The notes under the pieces were generated by a model. The model had not been told where the DNA came from. It made no database searches and worked only from the letters and a program-made list of their open reading frames with translations. DNA of 36,970 nt from WLMZ01 sp037139095. GTDB lineage: Bacteria; Actinomycetota; Acidimicrobiia; Acidimicrobiales; Ilumatobacteraceae. The number at the start of each line of letters is the position of its first letter. Position 1 is the stretch's first letter. Below are positions 20,495-28,449 of the stretch, piece after piece. The stretch covers positions 1 through 36,970 of the forward strand of contig JBAXHD010000024.1 of the NCBI GenBank assembly GCA_037139095.1, written 5' to 3'. A program made the translations under genes and the position numbers.

Positions 20495-22813
20495 ATGTCG
20501 CAGTTCGAAGACGATTCCCCACCTTCATTACTCACCGGACTCAACTCCGATCAGCTCGACGCGGTCGTGCATACCGGCGGGCCGTTGCTTGTGGTGGCGG
20601 GCGCTGGCTCTGGCAAGACCCGCGTGCTCACCCATCGCATTGCGCACCTCATCGATAGCGAAGGCGTGCATCCGCAGCGCATCTTGGCCATCACGTTTAC
20701 CAACAAGGCCGCAGGCGAGATGAAAGAGCGGGTCGGCAATCTTGTCGGCCCGGCAGCCAAGAACATGTGGGTCAGCACCTTTCACGCAGCGTGCGTACGA
20801 ATCCTGCGAGCCCACGCCGATCTGCTCGGTTACCCGCGGTCTTTCAGCATCTACGACCAAAGCGACGCGCAGCGCCTCACTGGCTACGTCATTCGCGATC
20901 TCGCGCTCGACTCAAAGCGGTTCACGCCGCGCGGCGTGCACAACGTGATCAGCAAGTGGAAGAACGAACTCGTGTTTCCGGGCGATGCGCTCACTACGGG
21001 AGCTACGCCGATGGACCGCAAGAACGCCGAGATCTACCGCGATTATCAGGTGCGCTTACACAAGGCCGGCGCAATGGATTTCGACGATCTGCTCACCAAT
21101 GTGGTGCTGCTGTTCCGTCAGCATCCCGAAGTGTTGAATCAGTATCAAGAGCGGTTTCTGCACATCCTCATCGACGAGTACCAAGACACCAACACGGCAC
21201 AGAACCAGATCGTGTTGATGCTCGGCGCCTTGCATCAAAACGTCACTGTTGTGGGCGACCAAGACCAGTCGGTGTATCGCTTTCGTGGGGCCGATCTGCG
21301 CAACATCTTGCAGTTCGAAGAAGCGTTCGAAGATGTCACCACCATCGTGCTCAATCAGAACTACCGCAGCACGCAGATCATTCTCGATGCCGCCAACTCG
21401 GTCATTGCTCACAACCCGGCGCGCAAACTCAAGACCCTGTGGAGCGAGCTCGGGCGGGGCGAGACCATCACTCGTTATCACGCCGACGACGAAGGCGATG
21501 AGGCGATGTGGGTGGCGCGCACCGCCACCGATGTTCACGACAACCACGCCGTGATGTGGAAAGAGATCGCCATCTTCTACCGCACCAACGCTCAAAGCCG
21601 CGTGGTCGAAGAAGCGCTGATGCGCCAAGGCATTCCCTACAAGGTGGTGGGTGGCACGCGCTTTTACGATCGGCGCGAAATCAAAGACGCAATGGCGTAT
21701 CTGCGTGCCATCGTCAACCCGGCCGACGAAGTCAGCATCAAGCGTGTGCTTAACGTGCCCAAGCGCGGCATTGGCGACACCAGCATCGGCAAGCTCGATA
21801 CATGGGCACGCGAAACCGGCGACGGTTTCATCGACGCAATGCGTCACGCCGACGAAGCCGGCCTTGGTGGCGGCGCGGCGCGCGGCGTTGCTTCGTTTGC
21901 CGCGTTGCTCGATTCGCTCGCACACATGCTCGATGGTTCACCCGCCGATGTGCTGCAAGCAGCGCTCGATCAAAGTGGTTATCTCGCCGAACTCGAAGCC
22001 GAAAGTTCGGTCGAGGCCGCCGGTCGTCTCGAGAACATCGGCGAGCTCATTGGGTCGGCTCGCGAGTTCACCCGGGTCGATGAGTTCCTCGAGCAGGTGT
22101 CGCTGGTGGCCGACACCGACGAACTCGACGATGACAATCGCGTCGTGATGATGACCCTGCACGCGGCCAAGGGCTTGGAGTTTCCCTACGTGTTCTTGGT
22201 GGGCATGGAAGAAGGCATCTTCCCGCATGTTCGTGCACAGAGCGACCCCGACGAACTCGAAGAAGAACGGCGTCTCGCCTATGTGGGTATCACCCGTGCT
22301 CAACAGAAGCTGCATGTGTCGCACGCCTGGAGCCGCAGCCTGTTTGGCAGCACGCAATACAACCCGTCGTCGCGCTTTCTCGATGAGATCCCACCCGAAC
22401 TGCAAGAGCAAAAGGGCAACGTTGCCGGGCGAAGTTCGTATGGCCGACAGAGCTACCGCGATCGCGACTCTGGTTCTGGTTCTGGTTCGGGTTCGGGCTC
22501 GTACTCGGGCGGTGGCGCATACCGATCACGCTCAGGCAGCTTCGACGATTCGCAAAGCCGCGAGGCCGCCGCTGCGCATCGCGAGCGTGTGGTCGATGCC
22601 GCTCTTGCTGCTGGCAAGCGATTGGCTCCTCAGCCGGCCAATTCTCAACTGTTGGCGCTGCGCGTGGGCGACGATGTCGAGCATCCATCGTTCGGCGAGG
22701 GCGTCATTATCAACATCGAAGGCAGTGGCGAAAAGGCCGAGGCAACCATTCGATTCCGCGATGTCGGCACGAAACATCTCGCGCTCGCCTGGGCTCCGCT
22801 GAAGAAGTTGTAG
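20495..22813 (+). CDS. pcrA: UvrD/PcrA-type superfamily 1 DNA helicase
   Basis: This 772-residue ATP-dependent 3'-5' helicase acts in nucleotide excision repair and in removing proteins from DNA. Motifs are the Q-motif LNSDQLDAV (16-24), Walker A AGAGSGKT (35-42), ITFTNKAAGEM, FHAACVRIL, Walker B ILIDEYQDTN, VVGDQDQSVYRFRGAD, LNQNYRST, VMMTLHAAKGLEFPYVFLVGME and VGITRAQQKL. The C-terminal end (DDVEHPSFGEGVIINIEG) is the Tudor-like domain that contacts RNA polymerase in PcrA/UvrD. Between the core and that domain is a low-complexity Ser-Gly linker encoded by six-base repeats. The fluoride transporter gene starts 9 bases downstream, so they may share a transcript. Confidence 0.96.
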   Translation: MSQFEDDSPPSLLTGLNSDQLDAVVHTGGPLLVVAGAGSGKTRVLTHRIAHLIDSEGVHPQRILAITFTNKAAGEMKERVGNLVGPAAKNMWVSTFHAACVRILRAHADLLGYPRSFSIYDQSDAQRLTGYVIRDLALDSKRFTPRGVHNVISKWKNELVFPGDALTTGATPMDRKNAEIYRDYQVRLHKAGAMDFDDLLTNVVLLFRQHPEVLNQYQERFLHILIDEYQDTNTAQNQIVLMLGALHQNVTVVGDQDQSVYRFRGADLRNILQFEEAFEDVTTIVLNQNYRSTQIILDAANSVIAHNPARKLKTLWSELGRGETITRYHADDEGDEAMWVARTATDVHDNHAVMWKEIAIFYRTNAQSRVVEEALMRQGIPYKVVGGTRFYDRREIKDAMAYLRAIVNPADEVSIKRVLNVPKRGIGDTSIGKLDTWARETGDGFIDAMRHADEAGLGGGAARGVASFAALLDSLAHMLDGSPADVLQAALDQSGYLAELEAESSVEAAGRLENIGELIGSAREFTRVDEFLEQVSLVADTDELDDDNRVVMMTLHAAKGLEFPYVFLVGMEEGIFPHVRAQSDPDELEEERRLAYVGITRAQQKLHVSHAWSRSLFGSTQYNPSSRFLDEIPPELQEQKGNVAGRSSYGRQSYRDRDSGSGSGSGSGSYSGGGAYRSRSGSFDDSQSREAAAAHRERVVDAALAAGKRLAPQPANSQLLALRVGDDVEHPSFGEGVIINIEGSGEKAEATIRFRDVGTKHLALAWAPLKKL
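22469..22498 (+). repeat. Six-base tandem repeat encoding Ser-Gly linker in the helicase
   Basis: Five in-frame six-base units (TCTGGT three times, then TCGGGT and TCGGGC) encode a Ser-Gly dipeptide run. The third-position changes suggest an older expansion that is drifting. The unit length keeps the frame, so copy-number change would only alter linker length. Confidence 0.85.
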
Positions 22814-22822
22814 AACAACGCA

Positions 22823-24148
22823 ATGGACACCGCACTCATTCGTTGGCGCAGTTACGCAAGCGAGCAGTTGTCGTTGTTGTTGCGTCTCGTGCGATGGTCG
22901 GTTTTGGGCGCGCTCTCTGGTGCATTAGCTGGCGCTTCATCGTGGGTCTTCCTCGATGGCCTCGAGCGGGTCACGCATTGGCGCGAAGACGGTCGGCAGT
23001 GGCTGGTCTATCTGCTGCCGGTGGTGGGTCTGGCTGTCGGGGCCGTGTACCACTACTTCGGCGGTCGCTCTCGCGAGGGCAACAATTTGTTGCTCGACGA
23101 GATTCACGAGCCCACCTCGTGGGTGCCGCACCGCATGGCGCCAATGGTGCTTGTGGGTACATGGCTCTCGCATTTGTTTGGTGCCTCGGCCGGGCGCGAG
23201 GGCACTGCTTTGCAGATGTCGGGCAGTTTGTCTGATGCGTTGGCACGGGTCATCCGACTCACGGCCGCCGATCGCCGGGTGATGCTCATTGCGTCCCTAG
23301 CGGGCGGCTTTGGCGCTGTGTTCGGGGTGCCGGTAGCCGGCGCGGTGTTCGCGCTTGAGGTGCAGTCCATTGGGCGCATGCGGTTCGAGGCACTGGTTCC
23401 TGCGCTTACAGCGTCGATCGTTGGCGACCGTGTGCTGCACGCGCTTGGCGGCAAGCACTCGCTGTTCAAGGCGCTGAGCCCTCACATCACCGCTTCACTG
23501 CTGCTGCGCATCGCCGTAGCCGGTTTGTTGTTCGGTCTTGTTGGTGCTGCCTATTCGGCGTCGGTACACAGCCTGAAAGCACTGTTCGCTCGACGCGTGC
23601 CGTGGGCGCCGCTGAGGCCGTTCATCGGTGGCACGGCAACCATTGCGCTGGTGCTGTTGTTCGGCCACGACTATCAGGGCCTGTCGTCGCCCCTCACCGC
23701 GCGGGCGCTGCATGGCGACCATCTCGGCTTCGCGGTGTTCGCGCTCAAGTTGCTGTTCACAGCAATCGCTATCGGCAGCGGCTTCATCGGTGGCGAGGTC
23801 ACGCCGCTGTTCATGATGGGCGCCACGCTTGGCTCGGCACTTGCCCTGCCCCTCGGACTCGATGGTCAACTCCTTGCGGCGGTCGGCTTCTGCGCCGTGT
23901 TTGCCGGGGCTGCGAACACCCCGATTGCCTGCGCAATCATGGGCGTCGAGCTGTTTGGCGGCGCGGCGTTTGCTCCCATTGCGGTGGGCTGTGTCATCGC
24001 CTATGCATTCAGCGGGCACCGAAGTATCTACACCAGTCAACGCGTGCACACCGCCAAGTCGGGTCATCGTGCCGAAGGTTCACCGCGGGTAGGCGAGTGG
24101 CAGCAGTGGCGTCGTAATCGTCCCGATCGCGAGAGTCAACAGGGGTAG
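22823..24148 (+). CDS. CLC-F-type fluoride/proton antiporter-like protein
   Basis: This 441-residue CLC-family membrane protein has about ten hydrophobic segments between residues 20 and 400. Diagnostic motifs are EGNNLLLDEIHEP (85-97), which replaces the chloride-type GSGIP loop; GREGTALQMSG (124-134) with gating Glu E126; and GGEVTPLF (323-330) in place of GIFAP. GNNL, GREGT and GGEVTPLF together mark, from memory, the CLC-F branch that exports fluoride in exchange for protons. There is no room for a fluoride riboswitch in the 9 bases upstream, and none was seen. The gene lies directly behind pcrA. The C-terminus is a basic, charged tail. Confidence 0.85.
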   Translation: MDTALIRWRSYASEQLSLLLRLVRWSVLGALSGALAGASSWVFLDGLERVTHWREDGRQWLVYLLPVVGLAVGAVYHYFGGRSREGNNLLLDEIHEPTSWVPHRMAPMVLVGTWLSHLFGASAGREGTALQMSGSLSDALARVIRLTAADRRVMLIASLAGGFGAVFGVPVAGAVFALEVQSIGRMRFEALVPALTASIVGDRVLHALGGKHSLFKALSPHITASLLLRIAVAGLLFGLVGAAYSASVHSLKALFARRVPWAPLRPFIGGTATIALVLLFGHDYQGLSSPLTARALHGDHLGFAVFALKLLFTAIAIGSGFIGGEVTPLFMMGATLGSALALPLGLDGQLLAAVGFCAVFAGAANTPIACAIMGVELFGGAAFAPIAVGCVIAYAFSGHRSIYTSQRVHTAKSGHRAEGSPRVGEWQQWRRNRPDRESQQG

Positions 24149-24158
24149 TTTGCAACCC

Positions 24159-24767
24159 ATGTTCTCTGTCATCGAAGGCCGTGTGCTTGGTTGTCTGATC
24201 GAAAAAGAACGCACCGTTCCCGATCAGTACCCGTTGTCGATGAACTCACTGGTGTCGGCGTGCAACCAGTCGTCATCGCGAGACCCCATCATGGCGCTCG
24301 ACGAACACGAGGTCGACGCTGCCGTGACCTCGCTGAAGGCCCACGGCTGCGCGCGCATCGTGCATCCCACCCATGGTCGCGGCGTCATTCGAGTTCGTCA
24401 GGTATTCGACGAAAAGTTCGCGCTCGAGGCTGCCGATGCGGCGGTGATGGCGGTGCTACTGGTGCGCGGCCCGCAGACCGCCGCCGAACTTCGCACGCGT
24501 ACCGAGCGGTTGCACAGCTTCGACACCGTGACCGACGTAGACACGTGCCTGCACCAACTTGCCGAGCGTCAGTTGGTACAGCTCATCGAGCGCCAGCACG
24601 GACAAAAAGAGCAGCGGTGGCAGCAGCTTGTTGCCGAAGAGGCCGAGCAATCGGCTGCGCCCGTAGCCATTGCTGGGTCGGGTCTCGCCGGCAGCGTGGT
24701 GGACCGGGTGGCTCAGCTTGAAGAACGCGTGGCCAAGCTCGAAGCCGCCCTCGCCGACCTGTTGTAG
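24159..24767 (+). CDS. YceH-like DUF480 protein
   Basis: This 202-residue protein begins MFSVIEGRVLGCLIEKERTVPDQYPLSMNSLVSACNQSSSRDP, the characteristic DUF480/YceH N-terminus. It has two tandem winged-helix-like units (about 5-80 and 90-150) and a short C-terminal coiled coil (VDRVAQLEERVAKLEAALADLL). The function is unknown, and a DNA- or protein-binding role is only suggested by the fold. A TTG at 24150 is in frame with AGGGG 4 bases upstream and would add three residues; the ATG at 24159 is preferred because it starts the family-typical block. It follows the CLC gene by about 10 bases, so it is likely co-transcribed. Confidence 0.87.
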   Translation: MFSVIEGRVLGCLIEKERTVPDQYPLSMNSLVSACNQSSSRDPIMALDEHEVDAAVTSLKAHGCARIVHPTHGRGVIRVRQVFDEKFALEAADAAVMAVLLVRGPQTAAELRTRTERLHSFDTVTDVDTCLHQLAERQLVQLIERQHGQKEQRWQQLVAEEAEQSAAPVAIAGSGLAGSVVDRVAQLEERVAKLEAALADLL

Positions 24768-24846
24768 GTCTACTGCCAACCTGCGGTGCTCATGCCCAGC
24801 ACCAGCGCGTACGCCGCCGCTTCGCGACTCAGGCCCGCGAACGTGC

Positions 24847-24852
24847 TTATAT
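24847..24852 (+). promoter_or_regulatory. -10 hexamer of the flavodoxin-like gene
   Basis: TTATAT lies 8 bases before the ATG at 24861. There is no ribosome site in the gap, so the transcript is probably leaderless or nearly so. Confidence 0.45.
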
Positions 24853-24860
24853 CTGTAGTC

Positions 24861-25292
24861 ATGAAGGCAGCGATTCTTGTTGAGAGCCTCACGGGTAACA
24901 CGTGGAAGGCAGCCGAGCTTGTGGCGGCAAACCTGCAGCAGGCCAAGTGGGATATCACCGGATTATCGAAGGTGCGCGACCCTGACCACGCCAGCATCCA
25001 GGCTGCCGACATCGTGCTCGTCGGAACCTGGACCCACGGACTCTTTCTGGTCGGACAAGCTCCGGCCGGTGCTGCGTTGCTCAGCCAACTCCCAGCAATG
25101 CGCGGCAAGCAGGCCGCAGTGTTTTGCACCTTTGCTCTCAATCCGGCCGGCACGCTCGACAAGATGACCCGCATCATCTCGGGCGTTGGCGCCGACGTGA
25201 TTGGTGGCTTGGCGATGAACCGCCGCCATCTCGACCGTAACGCCGAAGAGTTCGCGCTGCGTCTCGTTGATGCCGTGCCTGCGCGCCGCTAG
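24861..25292 (+). CDS. Flavodoxin-family protein
   Basis: This 143-residue protein has an N-terminal FMN phosphate-binding loop (ESLTGNTWKAAE, residues 8-19, with T11, N13 and T14 in the expected places) and a following VLVGTWTHGLFLVGQAP, which corresponds to the first flavin-ring loop. It probably carries electrons as a small FMN protein, or acts like the flavodoxin-domain quinone reductases. An in-frame upstream extension exists but has no family similarity. The chosen ATG begins the conserved strand and follows TTATAT. Its TAG stop shares the CTAG palindrome at 25289-25292 with the stop of the convergent gene. Confidence 0.8.
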   Translation: MKAAILVESLTGNTWKAAELVAANLQQAKWDITGLSKVRDPDHASIQAADIVLVGTWTHGLFLVGQAPAGAALLSQLPAMRGKQAAVFCTFALNPAGTLDKMTRIISGVGADVIGGLAMNRRHLDRNAEEFALRLVDAVPARR

Positions 25293-25804
25293 GCGTTTGT
25301 AGGGCTCGGCACTGAGCTGTCGGCGCCCCTCAGGCTGATGGTGAGCCGACCATCGGGCCACACAATGAGCTTCACGCCGCTCGGCGGCACCGCCAGTTCT
25401 GGCACGCCCAGAGTGCGGCCTTCGCAATCGGTGAACCGGTGGGTCTTTTTGATTTGAGTCACTTTGCAGTTCACGTCGCGATCGGCGGGGTAGGCCATGC
25501 TGATGGTCCAGTTGGCTTTTTCGATCTCGCCCGTGTGATCAAGCACGATGGTGAGGCGTCCACTCGAGTTCAGCAGATCGGGCAACATCAGCGAGCCGCC
25601 ATCGGCGACTACTCCGGCGAGCGATGCGGTGTTGCCTGCCTCGAAGACAGTTGGCGCAAAACTGTTCGCTGTGGTGGTGTTGTTGTGTGAGATGAATACG
25701 GCGATGCCCCAGAGGAAAAGTCCGAGCACGGCAAAAAACGCGAGGCCTCCGAGCACGGGCACAACCGCTCGGGCAAGGGGTGTTCGAAGCTGTGGACGGC
25801 GCAT
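25289..25804 (-). CDS. Membrane-anchored protein of unknown function, faint Rieske-like C-terminus
   Basis: From the ATG at 25804 this is a 171-residue protein with a basic N-terminus (MRRPQLRTPLAR), one transmembrane helix (about 13-38) and an exported domain. The C-terminal part has C113 and C127 followed by LGVPELAVPPSGVKLIVWPDGRLTISL, which resembles the last strands of a Rieske domain, but the two His ligands expected after the cysteines are Val and Arg, so no 2Fe-2S cluster is expected. The cysteines could form a disulfide. No family is recognised. The frame is open further upstream, but longer versions would overlap the divergent B12 gene. No clear ribosome site or -10 is seen, so the start is uncertain. 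Confidence 0.65.
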   Translation of the reverse strand: MRRPQLRTPLARAVVPVLGGLAFFAVLGLFLWGIAVFISHNNTTTANSFAPTVFEAGNTASLAGVVADGGSLMLPDLLNSSGRLTIVLDHTGEIEKANWTISMAYPADRDVNCKVTQIKKTHRFTDCEGRTLGVPELAVPPSGVKLIVWPDGRLTISLRGADSSVPSPTNA

Positions 25805-25888
25805 CCCGGCAAGTCTGCCCGATCGGCGTTCCGGATACTCATTGCAGGTTCCAGTGTCGTCGGTTGTGAAAAACGGGGTCAGTGCGCC

Positions 25889-25894
25889 TAGGGT
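25889..25894 (+). promoter_or_regulatory. -10 hexamer of the B12-subunit-sucCD operon
   Basis: TAGGGT lies 9 bases before the GTG at 25904. A possible -35 (TTGTGA) is at 25864-25869, 19 bases upstream. Either way the leader is very short. Confidence 0.4.
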
Positions 25895-25903
25895 TCGATA
25901 CTC

Positions 25904-26308
25904 GTGAAGCGGACTTACCGTGTTGTTGTTGCCAAGCCCGGCCTCGATGGGCATGATCGGGGCGCGAAGACCATCACGCGTGCCCTTCGCGACCATGGTT
26001 TCGAAGTGATCTACACCGGATTGCATCAGACCCCCGAGCAGATCGCCGAGACGGCCCTACAAGAAGATGTCGACGCTGTCGGCTTGTCGTTGCTCAGCGG
26101 TGCCCATCTCACGCTGTTTCCTCGTGTGATGGAAGAACTTCGCAAACGCGACCTCGGCGATGCACTCGTCTTTGGTGGCGGCGTCATTCCCGACGCTGAT
26201 GCCCGCGCCTTGCGCGAGCAGGGCGTCGCTCAAATCTTTGGACCAGGCAGCTCGCTGAAGGGCATCGCTGCATGGCTCGAAACCGAACTCGACAATAGAG
26301 AGGACTGA
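25904..26308 (+). CDS. Stand-alone cobalamin-binding subunit of an acyl-CoA mutase (MCM/ICM type)
   Basis: This 134-residue protein is a complete B12-binding Rossmann domain: DGHDRG (15-20, DxHxxG with axial-ligand His17), SLLSGAH (62-68, the SxL motif) and FGGGVIP (90-96). In methylmalonyl-CoA mutase this domain is the C-terminal part; in isobutyryl-CoA mutase it is a separate small subunit of about this size. It works with a large TIM-barrel subunit that is not in the window. Methylmalonyl-CoA versus isobutyryl-CoA cannot be decided here. It starts with GTG and is followed by sucC after 2 bases, so it is co-expressed with succinyl-CoA synthetase, which handles the product of the methylmalonyl-CoA reaction. 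Confidence 0.93.
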   Translation: MKRTYRVVVAKPGLDGHDRGAKTITRALRDHGFEVIYTGLHQTPEQIAETALQEDVDAVGLSLLSGAHLTLFPRVMEELRKRDLGDALVFGGGVIPDADARALREQGVAQIFGPGSSLKGIAAWLETELDNRED

Positions 26309-26310
26309 CC

Positions 26311-27462
26311 TTGGATCTCTTCGAATATCAGGGAAAGCAGTACTTCGCCCGCTTCGACATCCCGGTGAGCCCCGGCGGTATCGCCGACACCGTGGAAGAA
26401 GCCGTTGTGCAGGCAGCCGCAGCCGGTTATCCGGTGGTTGTGAAGGCACAGGTGCAAGTTGGTGGCCGCGGTAAGGCTGGCGGTATCAAGCTGGCCAACA
26501 ACGAAGCCGAAGTTCGCCTGCATGCCGGAAACATCTTGGGCATGGACATCAAGGGCCATCTTGTTGAGCGTGTATGGGTCGAGTACGCCAGCGACATCGC
26601 CGAGGAGTACTACGCCAGCTTCACGCTCGATCGTGCGGCCAAGAAGCACCTGTTGATGTTGTCGGTCGAAGGCGGCGTTGAGATTGAAGCGGTTGCCGAG
26701 AGCAACCCCGATGCCATTCTGTTGCGCCACATCGATCCAGTCGATGGCATCACGCTCGAGTGGGCTCGTCAGGCCGCAATCGACGCACGCATGCCAGCGC
26801 AGTCGGTCGAAGGCGTCGCCTCGATTCTCGTGAAGCTGTATCGCTGTTTCACCGAGGGCGACTGCGATTTGGCCGAGATCAACCCGCTGATCCTCAAGCC
26901 AACCGGCGAGATTCATGCGCTCGATGCAAAGGTCAGTCTCGACAACAACGCCGAGTTCCGTCACCCCGAGTGGGCCGAGTACCGCGAAACCGAAGTGCTC
27001 GACGAGCGCGAACTGTTGGCTCGTGAGAAGGGCTTGCAGTACATCGGCTTGCAAGGCTCGGTTGGCATCATCGCCAATGGCGCCGGTCTGGCGATGAGCA
27101 CACTCGACGTGGTCAACCAAGTGGGCGGCTCAGCAGCAAACTTCCTCGACATCGGCGGCGGCGCCAATGCCGACCTGATGTCGGCAGCACTCGAGGTCAT
27201 CAACTACGACCAGAGCGTGAAGAGCATTCTCATCAACATCTTCGGCGGCATCACCCGCGGCGAAGAGGTAGCCAAGGGAATCGTCGAGGCCCTCAACCGG
27301 GTTTCGTTGCGGGCCCCGATCGTGATTCGTCTCGATGGCACCAACGCCGAGGAAGGCCGCCAGATCTTGCTCAGCGCCGGCATCCCCGAGAGCGTGCTGC
27401 AGAGCAAACCCACCATGTTGGAAGCCGCTCGTGCGGCCGTAGCAATCGCAAACGCGAACTGA
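26311..27462 (+). CDS. sucC: Succinyl-CoA synthetase beta subunit
   Basis: This 383-residue protein begins LFEYQGKQYFARF after a TTG start; an AGAGGA ribosome site lies about 8 bases upstream, and no closer ATG fits the family. The N-terminal ATP-grasp domain (about 1-230) carries VVKAQVQVGGRGKAGGIKLA and CDLAEINPLIL, and the C-terminal ligase domain has SVGIIANGAGLAMSTLDVV and NIFGGITRGEEVAKGI. With SucD it catalyses succinyl-CoA + NDP + Pi to succinate + CoA + NTP in the TCA cycle. Length is normal. The 9-base gap to sucD contains GAGG, the ribosome site of the next gene. Confidence 0.97.
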   Translation: MDLFEYQGKQYFARFDIPVSPGGIADTVEEAVVQAAAAGYPVVVKAQVQVGGRGKAGGIKLANNEAEVRLHAGNILGMDIKGHLVERVWVEYASDIAEEYYASFTLDRAAKKHLLMLSVEGGVEIEAVAESNPDAILLRHIDPVDGITLEWARQAAIDARMPAQSVEGVASILVKLYRCFTEGDCDLAEINPLILKPTGEIHALDAKVSLDNNAEFRHPEWAEYRETEVLDERELLAREKGLQYIGLQGSVGIIANGAGLAMSTLDVVNQVGGSAANFLDIGGGANADLMSAALEVINYDQSVKSILINIFGGITRGEEVAKGIVEALNRVSLRAPIVIRLDGTNAEEGRQILLSAGIPESVLQSKPTMLEAARAAVAIANAN

Positions 27463-27471
27463 GGCTGAGTC

Positions 27472-28371
27472 ATGGCAATTTTTGTTGATCAGAACACCAA
27501 GGTCATCGTTCAGGGTCTCACGGGCGGGCAGGGCAAGTACCACGGCCTACGCAACCGGGCCTATGGCACTCAGGTCGTTGGCGGCGTCACCCCCGGTAAG
27601 GGCGGCCTCGATGTCGAAGGCATTCCCGTGTTCGACAGCGTTGCTGACGCTGTTGCCGCTACAGGCGCCGATGCATCGTTCATCGCAGTGCCACCCAAGG
27701 CGGCTTCCGCTGCCATCCTCGAAGCAGCAGCCGCCGGTGTGCGCTTCGTGGTGTGCATCACCGAAGGCATTCCAGCCCAAGACGAAGCCCGTGTGTACAA
27801 CACGCTCATTCGCGACTTCCCGGGCACCCGTTTGCTCGGCCCCAACTGCCCAGGAATCATCAGCCCCGGCAAATGCAACATCGGCATCACCGCCGGCGAA
27901 ATCGCCGAGCTGCCCAGCGCTTCGGGCCCCAACGTGGGCATCGTGTCACGGTCGGGCACGCTTACATATCAGGCGCTCTACGAGCTCAAGCAGCGCGGCA
28001 TCGGCGTGTCCACGTGCGTGGGCATCGGTGGCGACCCTGTGCCAGGCACCAACTTCATCGATTGCCTCCGCGAGTTCCAGGCTGACCCCGAGACTCACGC
28101 GATCATCATGATCGGCGAGATCGGTGGCTCCGCCGAAGAAGAAGCAGCCGAGTTCATCAAGGCCAATGTCACCAAGCCAATGAGTGCCTACATCGCAGGC
28201 GTTACGGCGCCCGCTGGCAAGAAGATGGGCCATGCTGGCGCCATCGTCAGCGGCGGCAAGGGCACGGCTCAGGGCAAGATGGACGCGCTCGCAGCAGCGG
28301 GTGTTCGCATCGGCTTGAACCCAACCGAGGCAGGCGACCTGATGGCCGAGATCGTGGCCAGCCTTCGCTGA
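27472..28371 (+). CDS. sucD: Succinyl-CoA synthetase alpha subunit
   Basis: This 299-residue protein has the CoA-binding N-terminal Rossmann domain (VQGLTGGQGKYHG, FIAVPPKAASAAI, CITEGIPAQDE, LLGPNCPGIISPG) and the ligase domain with GHAGAIVSGGKGTA, in which H254 is the phosphorylated histidine. It forms the heterodimer or heterotetramer with SucC. The ATG at 27472 follows GAGGCTGAGTC. It is the last gene of the B12-subunit-sucC-sucD unit and is followed by a strong hairpin terminator. Confidence 0.97.
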   Translation: MAIFVDQNTKVIVQGLTGGQGKYHGLRNRAYGTQVVGGVTPGKGGLDVEGIPVFDSVADAVAATGADASFIAVPPKAASAAILEAAAAGVRFVVCITEGIPAQDEARVYNTLIRDFPGTRLLGPNCPGIISPGKCNIGITAGEIAELPSASGPNVGIVSRSGTLTYQALYELKQRGIGVSTCVGIGGDPVPGTNFIDCLREFQADPETHAIIMIGEIGGSAEEEAAEFIKANVTKPMSAYIAGVTAPAGKKMGHAGAIVSGGKGTAQGKMDALAAAGVRIGLNPTEAGDLMAEIVASLR

Positions 28372-28398
28372 CCAAGCGTCATCGTTCGACAATCTCTG

Positions 28399-28434
28399 AG
28401 GGTCCCGGGCACGCGCTCGGGACCCTTTGTCGTT
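28399..28434 (+). terminator. Rho-independent terminator after sucD
   Basis: A nine-base stem AGGGTCCCG / CGGGACCCT (28399-28407 and 28418-28426) with a ten-base loop is followed by a T-rich tail (TTTGTCGTTTT). It lies 28 bases after the sucD stop and before the end of the opposing membrane-protein gene. Confidence 0.85.
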
Positions 28435-28449
28435 TTCGGCCGACTCAGC

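Noticed and set aside
22814..22822. Fluoride riboswitch expected before a CLC-F gene
   Set aside because: Only 9 bases separate the gene from pcrA, and no crcB-like motif was seen nearby.
26230..27120. Minus-strand open frame opposite sucC
   Set aside because: It is a shadow of the conserved sucC coding frame, with no protein family features.
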